Notes: generated by a model not told the origin, from the letters alone. Shown: positions 45,044-53,937, numbered from the stretch's first letter. The stretch is 64,000 bases of DNA from Marinobacter excellens HL-55 (GCA_001314845.1 LJZQ01000013.1:1-64000); one strand, 5' to 3'. Made by a program: numbers and translations.

Positions 45044-45710
45044 CAAATCCTCCCCCTTGGCATCTAAAGATGCAGCGTGGGCCACGATCAGCAGCCACTC
45101 ACGGTGCAATAGCAAAAAGCTGCGTTAAGCTGCAGTTTTATTGTGAATACATCAGCCGGTAAAACGCTGACTGGAACTAATTAATTGGTGCTCCCAAAGC
45201 ATAGAACAGCTTTCGTATTTTTCCTGCCCGGGAACCCGCCAGCTACAGAGCTTTTGGCCCCAAACCGACCCAAAACTTTCATTTAACGTCAGATGAAATC
45301 GTACTTCTTACGAAACTTTCGTATTTTTACTACAAAAACACCTAAAAACACAAACGAACAGGTGTTTGAATGTTGCAAACCTGGCTTTATGTACCTTTAG
45401 TTACGTAATAATGGCAATTCACCCTCATGAAAACAATCGAACTCCGACCAATGTCTGCCCCCACCCAAACTCCAAATGCTTTGCACAGCTAAATACTTTT
45501 CTAAACCGACGTTTCGATATTTTCGGATCATTTAGCGTTTTATTGCAGCTTTTAGGAGACTTTTTAACAACAAGAACCCCTAGCGGGCATCACCTATTAA
45601 TTAGACCTGAAAATGAATTTCGATTTATGTATACTTGCTGCCCGTTTTTTAACCAGTAAGGCAGGGACAGCACCCTCCTTGTATTTTTGGCACCCAACAG
45701 AGGGCGATCT
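45044..45710. other. Long divergent control region, aceE / KamA-like gene
   Basis: This 667-base, AT-rich gap holds no credible gene; the 97-codon plus frame (45366-45659) lacks a ribosome binding site and protein-like composition. Features: an ATTGGT-GCT-CCCAAA site (45184-45198), a poor PdhR-box match; CTTTCGTATTTTT repeated at 45210-45222 and 45316-45328; and the palindrome TACGAAACTTTCGTA at 45309-45323 that overlaps the second repeat. Confidence 0.5.
45309..45323. promoter_or_regulatory. Palindromic operator candidate upstream of aceE
   Basis: TACGAAACTTTCGTA is a perfect 7-1-7 palindrome overlapping one of two identical CTTTCGTATTTTT repeats. Its regulator is unknown. Confidence 0.4.
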
Positions 45711-47075
45711 ATGAACTCCATCGTCACCTTTCCGAACCGCATTCCGGTGCAGGAATTCGAAGAACGCCGGTTCAAGGTTTTTACTGACCGCCAGCTCGAC
45801 AAAATAGAAGCCATCCAGAGCCTCCCCGAAGCGACTCTGTTTGAAATGAAAGTGGTGGCCAGCGTGCTGCCGTTCCGGGTCAACGAATATGTGATCAATG
45901 AACTGATCAACTGGGACAAGGTACCGAACGATCCCATCTATCAGCTGGTGTTCCCTCAGAAGGGCATGCTCAAGGACGAACATTACGAGCAGATGGCGAA
46001 GCTGCATCGCGACGGTGCAGACAAGAAAGACATCCAGGCCGCCGCCAAGATCATCCGGGACGAACTGAACCCGCACCCGGCCGGCCAGATGGAGATGAAC
46101 ATGCCGGAGCTGGACGGCGAAGTGCTGGATGGCGTGCAGCACAAGTATCGCGAGACCGTGCTGTTCTTCCCGGCCCAGGGCCAGACCTGCCACTCCTATT
46201 GCACCTTCTGCTTCCGCTGGGCACAGTTTGTCGGCGACAAAGACCTCAAAATGTCCAGCACCGAAGCTGAGAAGCTGCACGGGTATCTGCAGGAACACAC
46301 CGAAGTGACCGACCTGCTGGTGACCGGTGGCGACCCCATGGTGATGAAGACCAAGAACCTGGTTCAGTACCTGGAGCCGCTGCTGCAGCCGGAGTTTGAT
46401 CACATCCAGACCATCCGCATCGGCACCAAGGCCCTGACCTTCTGGCCATACCGTTTTGTCACCGACAAAGACGCGGACGAGCTGATTGAACTGTTCGCCA
46501 AGCTGGTTGATGCCGGCAAACATGTGGCCATCATGGCGCACTACAACCACTGGCAGGAAATCACCACCGACATTGCGGAAGAAGCCATTCGCCGCATCCG
46601 CGCAACCGGTGCTGAAATCCGCGCCCAAGGCCCACTGATCAAGCATGTGAATGATAACGCCGATGACTGGGCCAAGCTTTGGAAGAAAGAAGTACAGCTG
46701 GGCATCATCCCCTACTACATGTTTGTAGAGCGGGACACCGGCGCCAAGAACTACTTTGAAGTGCCCCTGGCCGAGGCTTTCCAGATCTACCGTGAAGCCA
46801 TGAAAAAGGTCAGCGGCCTGGCCCGCACCGCTCGCGGCCCCAGCATGAGCGCCGGCCCCGGCAAGGTGGAAGTACAGGGCATTGCCGAAATCCAGGGCGA
46901 GAAAGTGTTCGTCTTGCGCTTCCTGCAGGGCCGCAACTCGGACTGGGTACAGCGCCCGTTCTTCGCCAAGTACAGCGATACCGCCACCTGGCTGCATGAG
47001 CTGGAACCCGCCTTCGGAGAAGAGAAGTTCTTCTTTGAGGATGAGTTTGAGGCGATGAAAAAAGGGAACAGCTAA
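45711..47075 (+). CDS. KamA-like radical SAM protein (lysine 2,3-aminomutase family)
   Basis: A 454-residue protein with the radical-SAM cluster motif CHSYCTFC (near residue 155), preceded by ETVLFFPAQGQT and followed by DLLVTGGDPMVMKTKNLVQY, as in lysine 2,3-aminomutases. A later SMSAGPGKVE segment could hold the PLP lysine, where classical KamA has a PGGGGK motif. It is longer than EpmB and diverged from KamA, so the reaction is uncertain; beta-lysine or a related amino-acid migration is possible. The ATG at 45711 follows GAGGG. It is a single gene, with a terminator hairpin just downstream. Confidence 0.8.
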   Translation: MNSIVTFPNRIPVQEFEERRFKVFTDRQLDKIEAIQSLPEATLFEMKVVASVLPFRVNEYVINELINWDKVPNDPIYQLVFPQKGMLKDEHYEQMAKLHRDGADKKDIQAAAKIIRDELNPHPAGQMEMNMPELDGEVLDGVQHKYRETVLFFPAQGQTCHSYCTFCFRWAQFVGDKDLKMSSTEAEKLHGYLQEHTEVTDLLVTGGDPMVMKTKNLVQYLEPLLQPEFDHIQTIRIGTKALTFWPYRFVTDKDADELIELFAKLVDAGKHVAIMAHYNHWQEITTDIAEEAIRRIRATGAEIRAQGPLIKHVNDNADDWAKLWKKEVQLGIIPYYMFVERDTGAKNYFEVPLAEAFQIYREAMKKVSGLARTARGPSMSAGPGKVEVQGIAEIQGEKVFVLRFLQGRNSDWVQRPFFAKYSDTATWLHELEPAFGEEKFFFEDEFEAMKKGNS

Positions 47076-47092
47076 GACACAGTCGACCATAT

Positions 47093-47117
47093 CAGGCCCG
47101 CTCCGGCGGGCCTGTTT
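47093..47117. terminator. Terminator hairpin between the KamA-like and HNH genes
   Basis: CAGGCCCGC-TCCG-GCGGGCCTG (9-bp stem) followed by TTT; placed 17 bases after the KamA-like stop and shared with the convergent HNH gene end. Confidence 0.65.
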
Positions 47118-47437
47118 CACCGCCCCTTTTTCGGCACAAAACCCGCCGGCTTCTCCCGAATCCACCCCACAAACACCCGCAACTCTTCGAGCTCCAGCAA
47201 CCGTTCCCGTGTGTTGTAGTGCAATCCCAACTCGTATTCTGAACACGCTTTATGAATGGCGTTATGGCAAGGCCGGCATACCCACAGCGTTCGGGTAATC
47301 AGCTCTTCTTTATCGAACAACTTCTGGAAACGCTTTTTGCGGTGCAGGTGTTTGGGGATCAGGTGATGGCGAGTGAGCTTGGCAACCGGGCGCTCACACA
47401 GTTCACAATTGTCAGGTTGTGGCGGCAGTTTGAGCAT
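47117..47437 (-). CDS. HNH-type zinc-finger nuclease-like protein
   Basis: A 106-residue protein with CELCER at about 11-16, LTRHHLIPKH at about 22-31 and VCRPCHNAIHK at about 53-63, the zinc ligands and His/Asn/His core of an HNH fold. Small HNH proteins of this type are widespread in gammaproteobacteria; whether they cut DNA or have another role is not settled. It lies alone, convergent with the KamA-like gene and downstream of the CnoX-like gene on the same strand, with about 70 bases between. Confidence 0.75.
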   Translation of the reverse strand: MLKLPPQPDNCELCERPVAKLTRHHLIPKHLHRKKRFQKLFDKEELITRTLWVCRPCHNAIHKACSEYELGLHYNTRERLLELEELRVFVGWIREKPAGFVPKKGR

Positions 47438-47508
47438 GGTGGGATTATCGGAATAGTGGGCCGGACGACAGGGTCACCCGGCCTCGCGCTGAGCTGCCCG
47501 ATGCGGCG

Positions 47509-48372
47509 TCAGTGCATCAGGGTATAGAGTTTTCTACGGTAGGTGCGCACATCCGGATTGTTGTTCCCCAGTTTCTCGAACAGTTCCACCAAGGTGGTTT
47601 TGGCCACACCGTCCTTGTAGGAGCCATCTGCCTGCATCAATCGAATCAGCAAATCCATGGCCTCGGCATTGTTCTCCTGCAACACCCTGTGCAGCGCCAG
47701 TTGGTGTAACGCTTCCGGGTCTTTCGGATTGGCTTCCAGTTTGGCCTCCAGTTCTGCCACCGGGGGCAATTCGCCGGACTGTTTTATAAATTTGATGCGC
47801 GCCGCCAGTTGTTTGGCTTTGTGTTGCAACTTTTCTTCCGGAGGCAGGCTTTCCAGTACCTGCTCGGCGGTTTCCAGGTCGCCCTGTTCGGCTTTCAGCT
47901 GGGCCAGGTCGATCAGGACGTCCAGATTTTCTGGATCTTTCTGATTCATCTCGGTGAAGATCGCCAGCGCGCCGTCGACATCACCAGCTTCCCATAAAGC
48001 GTGCGCTTTCTCATAGGGGTCTTCGGCTGGAGCCTGAATGTGCTTCTCCAGAGTTTTGCGGATTTCGCTTTCCGGCTGGGCGCCGTTAAAGCCATCCACG
48101 GCCTGGCCGTCTTTTACCAGAATCACGGTCGGCAGGCTGCGCACGCCCAGTGAAGACGTCAGCTCTTGCTGCTCATCGGCGTTCACTTTGGCCAACAGAA
48201 AGTTGCCTTGGTACTCCTCCGCCAATTTTTCAAGTATCGGTATCAGCTGCTTGCAGGGCGCGCACCATTCCGCCCACACATCGACCAGGATCGGCGTGGT
48301 GGCAGAGGCTTCCATCACCTTCTGCTGGAAGTTGTCCATGGTGGCATCAAAGATATAAGGCGAAGCGGTCAT
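47509..48372 (-). CDS. Thioredoxin-TPR protein (CnoX/YbbN type)
   Basis: A 287-residue protein whose first 110 residues are a thioredoxin fold with active site WCAPC (in VDVWAEWCAPCKQLIP) and SLPTVILVKDG; the rest is TPR helices (DPYEKAHALWEAGDVDGALA and similar). This is the CnoX (YbbN) architecture, a chaperone-holdase that works with GroEL and protects against oxidative stress. Unlike E. coli CnoX, which has a degenerate motif, this one keeps both cysteines. The ATG at 48372 is chosen since it gives the normal start. It is divergent from the Lon/AsrA gene. Confidence 0.88.
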   Translation of the reverse strand: MTASPYIFDATMDNFQQKVMEASATTPILVDVWAEWCAPCKQLIPILEKLAEEYQGNFLLAKVNADEQQELTSSLGVRSLPTVILVKDGQAVDGFNGAQPESEIRKTLEKHIQAPAEDPYEKAHALWEAGDVDGALAIFTEMNQKDPENLDVLIDLAQLKAEQGDLETAEQVLESLPPEEKLQHKAKQLAARIKFIKQSGELPPVAELEAKLEANPKDPEALHQLALHRVLQENNAEAMDLLIRLMQADGSYKDGVAKTTLVELFEKLGNNNPDVRTYRRKLYTLMH

Positions 48373-48440
48373 AGGTTTACCCGATTTAAAAAACGTTTGA
48401 TGACCTTGGTATTGGGCCAAAGACTTAAAAATCAACCCAG

Positions 48441-48468
48441 CTTGAAATGCCGCAAGTTGCCGTCACAT
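48441..48468 (+). promoter_or_regulatory. Possible sigma32 heat-shock promoter of the Lon-type gene
   Basis: A perfect -35 CTTGAAA is followed after 13 bases by CGTCACAT, a partial match to the sigma32 -10 (CCCATNT). It lies upstream of the Lon-type protease and fits a heat-induced gene. Confidence 0.4.
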
Positions 48469-48505
48469 AGAGTTTTAAACACCCACGCCTTGAGAGCAAT
48501 CCGGT

Positions 48506-50956
48506 ATGAATGACGAGAACCGCAAAGACTCCCAGGAAGAATTTGAAGAAGACGTTACCGAATACATCGGCAAAGACGAGAACAGCAAAAGCCTGGTACT
48601 GCCAAAACACTCGATGCCAAGGCGCGTGTATCTGCTACCGGTAACCAACCGCCCGTTTTTTCCGGCGCAAGTGCAGCCGGTAGTGGTTAATGAAGACCCC
48701 TGGCAAGAAACGCTTAAGCGGGTGAGCGAGACCGACCATAAAACCCTTGGCATATGCTTCGTGGAAGAATCGGATTCTGAGTCCGGCATACCAGGCAGCG
48801 ACGAGCTGGAAGTGATGGGTTGCGCGGTGAAGGTTCACCACGCCCAGAGCGAAGGCGGCAAGGTTCAGTTTATTGCTCAGGGCATGCAACGCTTCAAGAT
48901 CGTTCAGTGGCTGCGCCGCCGGCCGCCCTATCTTGTGGAAGTGGAATACCCGGAGGAGCCGGAAGAGCCGGCGGACGAGCTCAAGGCTTACACCCTGGCC
49001 ATCATCGCCGCCATCAAGGAACTGCTGCGCACCAACCCGCTCTACGGCGAGGATGTTAAGCAGTACCTGTCCCGCTTTGGCCCGGAGGACAGCTCGCCTC
49101 TGGCGGATTTTGGCGCCTCCATGACCAGCGCCCCAGGCCGCGAGTTGCAGAATGTACTGGATACGGTGCCGCTGCTCCGACGCATGGAGCGGGTGCTGTT
49201 GCTGATGCGCAAGGAGCAGGAGGTGGCGCGCCTGCAGTCCGAGATCAACGAGGAAGTGAACGAGAAGGTGCAAAAGCACCAGCGCGAATTCTTCCTGCGT
49301 GAACAATTGAAAGTGATCCAGCGGGAGCTGGGTATCGCCAAAGACGATAAGACCGCCGACGTGGAGCGCTTTGAAGAGCGTATGGCCAAGCTTAATCCGC
49401 CAGCGGCCGTGGTTGAACGGTTCAAAGATGAAATTCAGAAATTGCAGGTGTTAGAGCAAGGCTCACCAGAATATGGCGTTACCCGAAATTACCTGGACTG
49501 GATCACCCAGGTACCCTGGGGCGTGCATTCCGAAGACCACTTTGATCTGGCTGAAGCCCGCAGGGTTCTGGACCGGGATCACGATGGTTTAGGCGATGTG
49601 AAAGACCGCATTATCGAGTTTCTGGCCGAAGGCACCTTCAAGGGTGAAGTGAGTGGTTCCATACTGCTGCTGGTGGGCCCACCGGGCGTGGGCAAAACCT
49701 CAATCGGCCATTCCGTGGCAGACGCCCTGGGCCGGGAGTTTTACCGGTTCAGCGTTGGCGGCATGCGCGACGAAGCCGAAATCAAGGGCCATCGCCGCAC
49801 CTACATCGGCGCTATGCCGGGCAAGTTTGTGCAGGCATTGAAAGATAGCAAGGTGGCCAACCCGGTGATCATGCTGGATGAGATCGATAAGATTGGCAGT
49901 TCCTACCAGGGCGACCCGGCCTCTGCCCTGCTGGAAACCCTCGACCCGGAACAGAACAAGGACTTTCTCGATCATTATCTGGACGTGCGCATGGACCTGT
50001 CCAAAGTACTGTTCATCTGCACCGCCAACCAGCTGGATACCATTCCCCGGCCCCTGCTCGACCGGATGGACGTAATTCGCCTGTCCGGCTACATCGGTGA
50101 TGAAAAGCTGGCCATTGCCAAGCATCACCTACTGCCGCGACTGCTGAAACGAGCCGGGCTGCTGAAGAAACAACTGAACATTACCGACGCGGCTATCCGC
50201 CAGATGATTGAGGGTTATGCTCGTGAGGCTGGTGTACGGAATCTGGAAAAACTGCTCCACAAGATCATCCGCAAGGGCATTGTGAAACTGCTGGAGAACC
50301 CGGATGAACCGGTCAAGGTGGGCGTGGCTGATCTGGTGAGCTATCTGGGACAGCCGGCGTTCAAAAAAGAGAAGTCGCTGAAAGGCACCGGCGTGGTCAC
50401 CGGCCTGGCCTGGACCGCAATGGGCGGCGCCACCCTGAGCATCGAGGCCTCACGCATTCACACCAGCCAGCGTGGCTTCAAGCTCACCGGGCAACTGGGC
50501 GAGGTGATGCGGGAATCGGCGGAGATTGCCTACAGTTATGTGTCTTCCAACTTGAAGCGTTTTAAAGGCGACCCGACGTTCTTTGATAAGTCGTTTGTGC
50601 ACCTGCATGTGCCGGAAGGTGCGACACCCAAAGATGGACCGAGCGCGGGTGTGACCATGGCCACGGCTCTGCTTTCCATTGCCCGCAAGGAAGCGCCGCA
50701 GCAGAATCTGGCCATGACCGGTGAGCTGACATTAACCGGGCAGGTGTTGCCAGTGGGCGGTATTCGGGAAAAAGTGATTGCTGCGCGGCGGCAGAAGATC
50801 AACAACTTGATCCTCCCGGAAGCCAATCGAGGGGATTATGAGGAGTTGCCGGAGTATCTGAAGGAGGGGCTGTCGGTGAATTTTGCCAAGCACTACAACG
50901 ATGTGTTTCAGGTGTGTTTTGGCAATAAGCCTAAGCAGGGGTCTAGTGTGCACTAG
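48506..50956 (+). CDS. Lon-family ATP-dependent protease (AsrA-like second Lon)
   Basis: An 816-residue Lon with N-terminal substrate-binding domain (VYLLPVTNRPFFPAQVQPVV), AAA+ module (Walker A GPPGVGKTS at about 389, Walker B VIMLDEIDKIG) and the C-terminal serine-lysine protease (PKDGPSAGVTMATALLSIAR and the Lys in GGIREKVIAARR). The acidic N-terminal extension and diverged N-domain fit AsrA-like Lon proteins (e.g. P. aeruginosa PA0779) rather than the housekeeping Lon, which normally lies next to clpX and hupB. It degrades misfolded or regulatory proteins. Confidence 0.88.
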   Translation: MNDENRKDSQEEFEEDVTEYIGKDENSKSLVLPKHSMPRRVYLLPVTNRPFFPAQVQPVVVNEDPWQETLKRVSETDHKTLGICFVEESDSESGIPGSDELEVMGCAVKVHHAQSEGGKVQFIAQGMQRFKIVQWLRRRPPYLVEVEYPEEPEEPADELKAYTLAIIAAIKELLRTNPLYGEDVKQYLSRFGPEDSSPLADFGASMTSAPGRELQNVLDTVPLLRRMERVLLLMRKEQEVARLQSEINEEVNEKVQKHQREFFLREQLKVIQRELGIAKDDKTADVERFEERMAKLNPPAAVVERFKDEIQKLQVLEQGSPEYGVTRNYLDWITQVPWGVHSEDHFDLAEARRVLDRDHDGLGDVKDRIIEFLAEGTFKGEVSGSILLLVGPPGVGKTSIGHSVADALGREFYRFSVGGMRDEAEIKGHRRTYIGAMPGKFVQALKDSKVANPVIMLDEIDKIGSSYQGDPASALLETLDPEQNKDFLDHYLDVRMDLSKVLFICTANQLDTIPRPLLDRMDVIRLSGYIGDEKLAIAKHHLLPRLLKRAGLLKKQLNITDAAIRQMIEGYAREAGVRNLEKLLHKIIRKGIVKLLENPDEPVKVGVADLVSYLGQPAFKKEKSLKGTGVVTGLAWTAMGGATLSIEASRIHTSQRGFKLTGQLGEVMRESAEIAYSYVSSNLKRFKGDPTFFDKSFVHLHVPEGATPKDGPSAGVTMATALLSIARKEAPQQNLAMTGELTLTGQVLPVGGIREKVIAARRQKINNLILPEANRGDYEELPEYLKEGLSVNFAKHYNDVFQVCFGNKPKQGSSVH

Positions 50957-50989
50957 GGTCTGTCCCCGAACGGGGACTGACCCTTTTTT
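50955..50989 (+). terminator. Terminator-like imperfect hairpin after the Lon-type gene
   Basis: AGGGTC and GACCCT arms with an inner CCCCG/CGGGG stem, then six Ts. The sequence family GGGTC...GACCC also occurs as the short palindrome at 51035-51047. Confidence 0.65.
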
Positions 50990-51034
50990 ACTTCGCAGGT
51001 CTCCCGACTAAGGAGCCCGGTCTGGCAGAAGGGT

Positions 51035-51047
51035 GGGGTCAGACCCC
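51035..51047. repeat. GGGGTCAGACCCC palindrome
   Basis: A perfect 13-bp palindrome (6-1-6) just after the end of the minus-strand MarR gene, followed by TTT on the plus strand. This short palindrome shares its GGGTC/GACCC core with the neighbouring terminator. Confidence 0.55.
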
Positions 51048-51058
51048 TTTGGAGCCTG

Positions 51059-51553
51059 CTAGGCTTTTTCTTTCCAGCCGTCATCTTTGAGCACGGAGCC
51101 TACGGTCAGCAAAGGTGAGGCGTCGATGTCGTCGGCGTTCATCATGTTGGCTACGCGCTGCAGGGAGGCCAGGATCATGGTTTGCTCCCACTCGGCCAGG
51201 TTCTGGAACTTTTCGATAAAGTCCTCCTGCAGGGGGTTGGGCGCGCGGGCCAAGAGGTCTGCGCCGTCTTCCGTCAGGTGAGCGTGTACTTTGCGCTTGT
51301 CTTTGGTGCTGCGCACCCGGTAAACCAGCTTGCGCAGTTCCAGCCGGTCCAGGATTGTGGTGACCGTGGCCTGGCTGAGGCTAACATTTTCGGCGATGGT
51401 GCCGATCGTCACCTCACCCAGATCCCTGATGGTGCGCATGATTAACAACTGCGGCCCGGTCAGGCCTGCGTGCTTGCTCAATCGCTTGGAATGCAGATCC
51501 GTTGCCCGGATCACCCGCCGAAGTGCTACCAGCACCTGTTCATAGTTTTTCAC
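51059..51553 (-). CDS. MarR-family transcriptional regulator
   Basis: A 164-residue MarR protein with the winged helix (GLTGPQLLIMRTIRDLGEVT, then IGTIAENVSLSQATVTTILD, then RLELRKLVYRVRSTKDKRKV, about 30-90) and dimerising helices at both ends. Targets and ligand are not visible from sequence. Its promoter region holds a perfect 19-bp palindrome 31 bases before the start, suggesting autoregulation and possible control of the divergent TPR gene. Confidence 0.88.
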   Translation of the reverse strand: MKNYEQVLVALRRVIRATDLHSKRLSKHAGLTGPQLLIMRTIRDLGEVTIGTIAENVSLSQATVTTILDRLELRKLVYRVRSTKDKRKVHAHLTEDGADLLARAPNPLQEDFIEKFQNLAEWEQTMILASLQRVANMMNADDIDASPLLTVGSVLKDDGWKEKA

Positions 51554-51583
51554 ACGACCGCTCCAGAGTGGCTATTTACTTAT

Positions 51584-51602
51584 ACCTCTAATTATTAGAG
51601 GT
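51584..51602. promoter_or_regulatory. MarR operator candidate
   Basis: ACCTCTAATTATTAGAGGT is a perfect palindrome (9-1-9) between the MarR gene and the divergent TPR gene. Size and AT-rich centre fit MarR dimer sites. Confidence 0.65.
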
Positions 51603-51752
51603 CTTTGCTCTGGCGAATGCAAGTGGGCAGTACTACCTAACGTGCGTTGCGCGCTCCGGTGCGACTGCCACTTACGTTTATGCAGCATTATTTCTGCCAG
51701 ACACTATGCTAAGGTCACGCCCTTGCCATTCACCCAAAGACGGAAACGGTTG

Positions 51753-52664
51753 ATGATCAGGTATTACCTTGCGTTCGTTCTTGCCCTTGCCACGGCCGGT
51801 GGCGTTCACGCTCATCAGCAGCAGCTCGGTCCGGATAAAGAGCTGACTCCTGAAGACGTGGAGAACAGAATCAGAACCCAGGAAAAGCCCATGTACACGC
51901 CCTTTGTGGAGCTTTACCTGCTGGAAGAAACCAAGGCGATTCGCAAGGAGATGCAAGACACCCGCGCAGAACTAATCGAAAAAGTGGTCGAGAAAGAGTT
52001 GTCTGTGGCCGACAAAACCATGTCTTACGCCGCCGACACAGTGACCTATTTCTTCTACCTGATTGCCGGTGCCACCTCCATACTCGTGGTCATCGGCTGG
52101 AATTCCATCCGCGACATGCGCAACCAGCTCACCAGCCTGGCTGAAAAGCGGGTTAACGAACTGGTGGTGGAATATGAAACTCGGCTGAAGTTCATCGAAG
52201 AACAATTGCAGCAGAAATCCGAGATTATTCACCAGAACCAGGCTGACATTGAACGCACTAACGAAGTGCACGCGCTCTGGTTGAAGGCAAGCCAGGAAAC
52301 GTCCCACCAAAACAAGATTACGGCTTACGACCAGATTCTGGACCTACGCCCGGACGATGTGGAAGCGCTCAGCTATAAAGCAGACGCCGTGCTGGAGATC
52401 CGCGAACCCCTGTGGGCCATCAGCCTGTGCCAGCGCGCGCTCAAACTGGCGCCGGATAACGGCCATGCCCTGTACCAGCTGGCTTGCGCCTACGCTGAGA
52501 TTGGTCGCTGGGAAGACGCCATCAGCACGCTGGCGAAAGCGCTGGAAATCTCCGAAGCGTACCGGGACGACGCCTCTGTAGACCCAAGTTTCACGCAACT
52601 GCACGAACATGAAAGTTTCAGGAGTCTCGTCTTTATTGACCAGGACGACAGCACGGACGCGTAA
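51753..52664 (+). CDS. Signal-peptide, single-membrane-segment TPR protein
   Basis: A 303-residue protein starting at the ATG at 51753 (an upstream frame is not protein-like). An exported N-terminus (MIRYYLAFVLALATAGGVHA) is followed by a charged helical region, one membrane segment (TVTYFFYLIAGATSILVVIG, about 98-117), a coiled coil (about 125-180) and C-terminal TPR helices (about 185-280). It probably scaffolds a membrane complex; no specific family is recognised. It is divergent from the MarR gene. Confidence 0.78.
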   Translation: MIRYYLAFVLALATAGGVHAHQQQLGPDKELTPEDVENRIRTQEKPMYTPFVELYLLEETKAIRKEMQDTRAELIEKVVEKELSVADKTMSYAADTVTYFFYLIAGATSILVVIGWNSIRDMRNQLTSLAEKRVNELVVEYETRLKFIEEQLQQKSEIIHQNQADIERTNEVHALWLKASQETSHQNKITAYDQILDLRPDDVEALSYKADAVLEIREPLWAISLCQRALKLAPDNGHALYQLACAYAEIGRWEDAISTLAKALEISEAYRDDASVDPSFTQLHEHESFRSLVFIDQDDSTDA

Positions 52665-52824
52665 CGTCACAGAGACCGGCACAGAGCTTGCTTACTCGTT
52701 CACGAGCAGCAATTTTGTGTTCCGGAGCCACCTGGCCTGATCTGCTTGACAAGCAGCGGACTGTGGTGTTTGTTTAATTCTCTGAGAACATAACAATAAC
52801 CCTGATTTGAACAGGAATAACATA

Positions 52825-53937
52825 ATGAAAACGTCCGTTAAGAAACTCGCTCTCGCTGTAGGTGCCTCCGCCGCTCTCATGGCCGCCGGTCAGGCCGCCG
52901 CTGAGATTCGTATTGGTATTGCCGGGCCAATGACCGGCCCCGTTGCTCAGTACGGTGATATGCAGTTCTCGGGTGCGCGCATGGCCATTGAACGCATCAA
53001 CGCCGCCGGCGGTGTTATGGGTGAGCAACTCGTGGGTGTTGAAGTAGATGATGTTTGCGATCCCAAGCAGGCCGTGACCGTTGCCAACCGATTGGTCAAT
53101 CAAGGCGTTCAATATGTGGTCGGTCACCTGTGCTCCAGCTCGACTCAGCCGGCATCTGATATCTATGAAGACGAAGGCATTCTGATGATCACTCCGGCAT
53201 CCACCAGCCCGGAAATCTCTCAGCGCGGATATGAGCTGTTGTTCCGCACCATCGGTCTGGACAGCATGCAGGGACCGGTCGCCGGAAATTACATCGTCAG
53301 CCAGAATCCGAATCGGGTCGCCGTTATTCACGACAAACAGCAGTACGGTGAAGGTATCGCCACAGCGGTCCGCGACACCCTGCGTGATGCCGGTGTTGAA
53401 GTCGCCATGTTTGAAGGCATCACCGCTGGCGACAAAGACTTTTCGTCACTGGTCACCAAAATCAAACAAGCCAACGTGGATTTCGTGTATTACGGAGGCT
53501 ACCACCCGGAGCTGGGGCTGATTCTGCGCCAGGCCCGCCAGGCGGACGTTTCGTCGAAATTCATGGGACCTGAAGGCGTCGGCAACAAAGACATCAACAC
53601 CATTGCCGGTGAATCTGCAGAAGGACTGCTGGTCACCCTGCCACCAAGCTTTGATGAAAAGCCGGAAAACCAGGACCTGGTCGCCGCCTTTGAAGCCAAA
53701 GGTGAAGACACCTCCGGTCCGTTCGTGTTGACCTCCTACGCCGCCGTTCAGCTGATTGCTGATGGCATTGAGCAGGCCGGTTCACAAGATCCGTTTGAAG
53801 TCGCCAAAGCACTGAGAGCCGGTACTTTTGAAACGCCGATCGGCACCGTTCAGTTTGACCAGGCCGGGGATATGGAATCCTTCGAGTTCGTGGTTTACGA
53901 ATGGCATTCAGATGGCAGCAAAACTTCAGTAAACTGA
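52825..53937 (+). CDS. livK: Branched-chain amino-acid periplasmic binding protein
   Basis: A 370-residue LivJ/LivK-type binding protein with a signal peptide (cut after AAA, about residue 26). Motifs: EIRIGIAGPMTGPVAQYGDM, GVQYVVGHLCSSSTQPASDI and MITPASTSPEISQRGYELLF. It binds leucine, isoleucine or valine for LivHMGF. The ATG at 52825 has AGGAA well placed. A terminator follows it, before livH, so the binding protein is likely made in excess over the membrane parts. Confidence 0.92.
   Translation: MKTSVKKLALAVGASAALMAAGQAAAEIRIGIAGPMTGPVAQYGDMQFSGARMAIERINAAGGVMGEQLVGVEVDDVCDPKQAVTVANRLVNQGVQYVVGHLCSSSTQPASDIYEDEGILMITPASTSPEISQRGYELLFRTIGLDSMQGPVAGNYIVSQNPNRVAVIHDKQQYGEGIATAVRDTLRDAGVEVAMFEGITAGDKDFSSLVTKIKQANVDFVYYGGYHPELGLILRQARQADVSSKFMGPEGVGNKDINTIAGESAEGLLVTLPPSFDEKPENQDLVAAFEAKGEDTSGPFVLTSYAAVQLIADGIEQAGSQDPFEVAKALRAGTFETPIGTVQFDQAGDMESFEFVVYEWHSDGSKTSVN

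Noticed and set aside
45366..45659. 97-codon frame in the aceE upstream gap
   Set aside because: No ribosome binding site, low-complexity composition and no recognisable domain; likely chance in an AT-rich control region.
45597..47246. 549-codon open frame on the minus strand
   Set aside because: It is antisense to the KamA-like radical SAM gene, which carries the CHSYCTFC motif.
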